The translations under genes were made by a program, and so were the position numbers. DNA of 14,732 bases from Treponemataceae bacterium. Lineage in GTDB: Bacteria > Spirochaetota > Spirochaetia > Treponematales > Treponemataceae. The stretch is from the NCBI GenBank assembly GCA_024697985.1, contig JAILRX010000034.1:1-14732 (forward strand), in the 5' to 3' direction. Of this stretch, positions 12,926 through 14,732 are shown piece after piece (within the stretch, counting starts at the first letter, position 1; every line of letters begins with the position of its first letter). Under the pieces are notes generated by a model. It was not told the DNA's origin. It made no database searches and was given only the letters and a program-made list of their open reading frames with translations.

Positions 12926-13791
12926 AAAAACAGACTAAAAAACGAATCCTTATTGCGCTTTGCGTCATCCTCGTATTCCTGCTTGCCTTCATGGCATACG
13001 AATATTACGTGGAATATCAGAGTGGAATTATAAGGGAAGATTTTACAGGTGAAGTTCAGTCTTCTGACGGAATGCTAGAAGACGGACAGGATTCACCATC
13101 AGCAAACGTTTTTCAAAGCGACATCTTAAATGGTGATGATGAACTTCCAGTCTGCAGCGGAAATGAATTTGGAAAGACCCACGAAATCATCCGCCACAAA
13201 AATTACACTCTTTGCTATTGCGAAAAATTCGAGCAGAGCGAATGGGTTGCCTATCAGCTGACCTCTTCCGAGCTTGAAAAAGTTTCATCCCGAAAAAACA
13301 ATTTTCATGTAGACCCTGCTGTTTCTACTGGAAGCGCAACTCCTGCCGACTACAAGGGCTCGGGCTATGACAGAGGGCATCTTGCTCCTGCTGCCGACAT
13401 GTCTTTCAGCGAGGAAGCCATGGACGAATCTTTTTTCATGAGCAACATGAGTCCTCAGCTTCCGCTTTTGAACAGGGGACTTTGGCTTGAAATGGAAAAA
13501 ATTGAGCGTGGATGGGCTGAAAAATACGGTGCCGTCTATATAGTTTCAGGTCCGGTCTTGAACAGCGACTCCTTTCCGACGATTGGCGAAAACAATGTTG
13601 CCGTTCCGGACTATTTCTATAAAATTCTTGTTGCCTTTGATGCGTCTTCCAGCAAGTACGTCTGGATTGCCTACCTTGCACCGAACAAAACTGAAAGCAG
13701 GGAGCCTTCAGAATTTGTCAGCACGGTTTCCCACGTCGAAGAACTTACCGGAATCGATTTTTTTCCAAAGCTGAACGGAATCGTCGAGTAG
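12922..13791 (+). CDS. Membrane-anchored DNA/RNA non-specific endonuclease (NUC1/EndoG family)
   Basis: A 289-residue protein with one N-terminal hydrophobic segment (about 9-26, ILIALCVILVFLLAFMAY) preceded by lysines, best read as a signal anchor or uncleaved signal peptide. This places the nuclease outside the membrane. An acidic linker (about 38-75) follows. The beta-beta-alpha-metal nuclease core contains DRGHLAPAADM with the catalytic DRGH at 150-153, then NMSPQLPLLNRGLW (N175 to W188), where N184 is the expected magnesium ligand. These are the signature motifs of the family that cuts DNA and RNA without sequence preference. Roles in nucleotide scavenging or competence are known for relatives. 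It is coupled to the 142-residue gene upstream. Confidence 0.92.
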   Translation: MKKQTKKRILIALCVILVFLLAFMAYEYYVEYQSGIIREDFTGEVQSSDGMLEDGQDSPSANVFQSDILNGDDELPVCSGNEFGKTHEIIRHKNYTLCYCEKFEQSEWVAYQLTSSELEKVSSRKNNFHVDPAVSTGSATPADYKGSGYDRGHLAPAADMSFSEEAMDESFFMSNMSPQLPLLNRGLWLEMEKIERGWAEKYGAVYIVSGPVLNSDSFPTIGENNVAVPDYFYKILVAFDASSSKYVWIAYLAPNKTESREPSEFVSTVSHVEELTGIDFFPKLNGIVE

Positions 13792-13835
13792 GGCTGGGGC
13801 GCTCGACTTTCCCGATAGAACACGCCGTCTGATCC

Positions 13836-14732
13836 CTATTTTTCTCGAGCCGCCTTGATTATCGCTTCGACCTGGTCGCGTTTTTCATAGAGCACGCAGC
13901 CGCCTTCGTGGTCATCCTTCAGGACGTCGCCGCTTCTGAGCGCTACGAAAAGGTCCGAATTTACGGCCTTCCTCAAACCCATGTCGCGTACGTTGCTGTC
14001 TGAATATGGCGAGAACGGACAAGGTTCTGCTCCACCGTGCGAGTTGATGTGGAAGAATCCTCGGCCGGCTGCGATACATCCGCCGGAGCTTTTTTCATCA
14101 CCTGGGAACGAAATGAAAACGACTTCCGGGAAATCCTTTCTTAAGCGTTCAATTTCTTTTCTAAGATATTCTCTGTCTTCTTCCCCTGGGGCCAGATGTT
14201 TGCTGTCTTCAGTTACAGGAACGAATTCTACGAAGATTACGGCCTTGCATCCGCGTTTTGAAAGGCTTGAGATGAATTCATCAGATGAAACTTCCTTGAT
14301 GTTTTCGGTCGTGAGCGTAACCGAAGCTCCGTAAATCAGGCCACGTCTGTTAAGTTCATCCATGTTGGAAATCAACTTGTCGTAAATGCCTTCTCCACGT
14401 CTTTTATCAGTTACTTCCTTGTTACCTTCTATGCTCATTATTGGAACGAGGTTTCTGCAGTCGTCAAAAAGCTGGAAATATTTTTCGTCCATGAAAGTTC
14501 CGTTCGTAAAGATCGGGAACATGATGTTCTGGGTTTTGCCAGCGCTTTCAATTACGTCACGGCGGATTAAAGGTTCTCCACCTGCAAGAAGAATAAAGCT
14601 TACGCCGATGTCATCAGCTTCGTCGAAAATCTTCTGCCATTCTTCGCCAGAAAGCTGTTTTACAGGAGCCGAATCAACTGTAGCGTGGTTGCATCTTGAA
14701 TAGCATCCGGCACAGTGCAGGTTGCAGCTTGA
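13836..14732 (-). CDS. Radical SAM protein with C-terminal cluster-binding region (partial, 5' end beyond the window)
   Basis: The frame runs from the right edge to TAG at 13836, giving 298 visible residues. The first visible residues are SSCNLHCAGCYSRCNH, holding the CxxxCxxC motif that binds the [4Fe-4S] cluster used to cleave S-adenosylmethionine. LLAGGEPLIRRDVI follows, the usual GGEP motif. A methionine at 14522 is internal, because the motif precedes it. The C-terminal part (GGCIAAGRGFFHINSHGGAEPCPFSP and EGGCVLYEKRDQV) resembles a SPASM-like auxiliary-cluster arrangement. Such proteins modify peptides, cofactors or enzymes; the substrate is not evident. It is convergent with the nuclease gene across 44 bases in which no clear terminator is visible. 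Confidence 0.88.
   Translation of the reverse strand, partial: SSCNLHCAGCYSRCNHATVDSAPVKQLSGEEWQKIFDEADDIGVSFILLAGGEPLIRRDVIESAGKTQNIMFPIFTNGTFMDEKYFQLFDDCRNLVPIMSIEGNKEVTDKRRGEGIYDKLISNMDELNRRGLIYGASVTLTTENIKEVSSDEFISSLSKRGCKAVIFVEFVPVTEDSKHLAPGEEDREYLRKEIERLRKDFPEVVFISFPGDEKSSGGCIAAGRGFFHINSHGGAEPCPFSPYSDSNVRDMGLRKAVNSDLFVALRSGDVLKDDHEGGCVLYEKRDQVEAIIKAAREK

Noticed and set aside
13792..13835. Terminator between the nuclease and radical SAM genes
   Set aside because: Only a 5-base stem (GTCGA/TCGAC) with a long loop and no T tract is visible.
13836..14522. Start of the radical SAM gene at the methionine at 14522
   Set aside because: The same frame continues to the right edge and contains the CxxxCxxC cluster motif upstream of it.
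1..14732. CRISPR array or phage region
   Set aside because: No regularly spaced direct repeats and no phage structural, integrase or lysis genes are seen.

Overview
This window looks like a chromosomal segment from a spirochaete, most likely a host-associated anaerobic Treponema. That is an inference from moderate-to-low GC, the style of the proteins, and oxygen-sensitive iron-sulfur enzymes next to housekeeping genes (tyrS, murI, a tRNA-Arg). No rRNA or species-specific marker is present, so the genus is a judgement, not a measurement.

Layout. Positions 1-428 hold the end of an IS3/IS150-type insertion sequence whose terminal repeat stops 35 bases beyond the tyrS stop codon. tyrS (464-1708, minus) and a pair of four-helix membrane protein genes (1906-2886, plus) diverge from a shared 197-base promoter region. 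A strong two-way terminator (2930-2969) separates the membrane genes from a minus-strand tRNA-Arg(CCU).

The centrepiece is a minus-strand six-gene cluster read from 8580 down to 3117. In order it encodes a CooC-like nickel-maturation-type ATPase, two cysteine-rich proteins of the 2-hydroxyacyl-CoA dehydratase (HgdA/HgdB/BcrB/BcrC) superfamily, an HgdC-type ATP-dependent iron-sulfur activator, a 74-residue two-helix membrane protein, and a free-standing domain related to the middle of acetyl-CoA synthase (CdhC/AcsB). Overlapping stop/start codons and short gaps suggest one operon with its own promoter and a dyad operator at 8581-8604. The 121-base gap before the activator holds three hairpins. 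No CO dehydrogenase catalytic subunit and no CoA-transferase are in the window, so the substrate is unknown. An activator plus dehydratase-like subunits is a known ATP-driven low-potential electron device. Joining it to a CooC-like ATPase and an ACS-like domain is the most interesting feature here.

Right of the operon lie murI (glutamate racemase), a plus-strand pair (Cys-rich pentapeptide-repeat protein and a metallo-beta-lactamase-fold hydrolase with an altered metal motif), a minus-strand lipoprotein with an HExxH zinc-protease signature, a plus-strand pair (unknown Cys-containing protein and a membrane-anchored DRGH endonuclease), and a radical SAM protein running off the right edge. Several genes in this half lack a Shine-Dalgarno sequence and have a -10-like box 6-7 bases before the ATG, suggesting leaderless transcripts.
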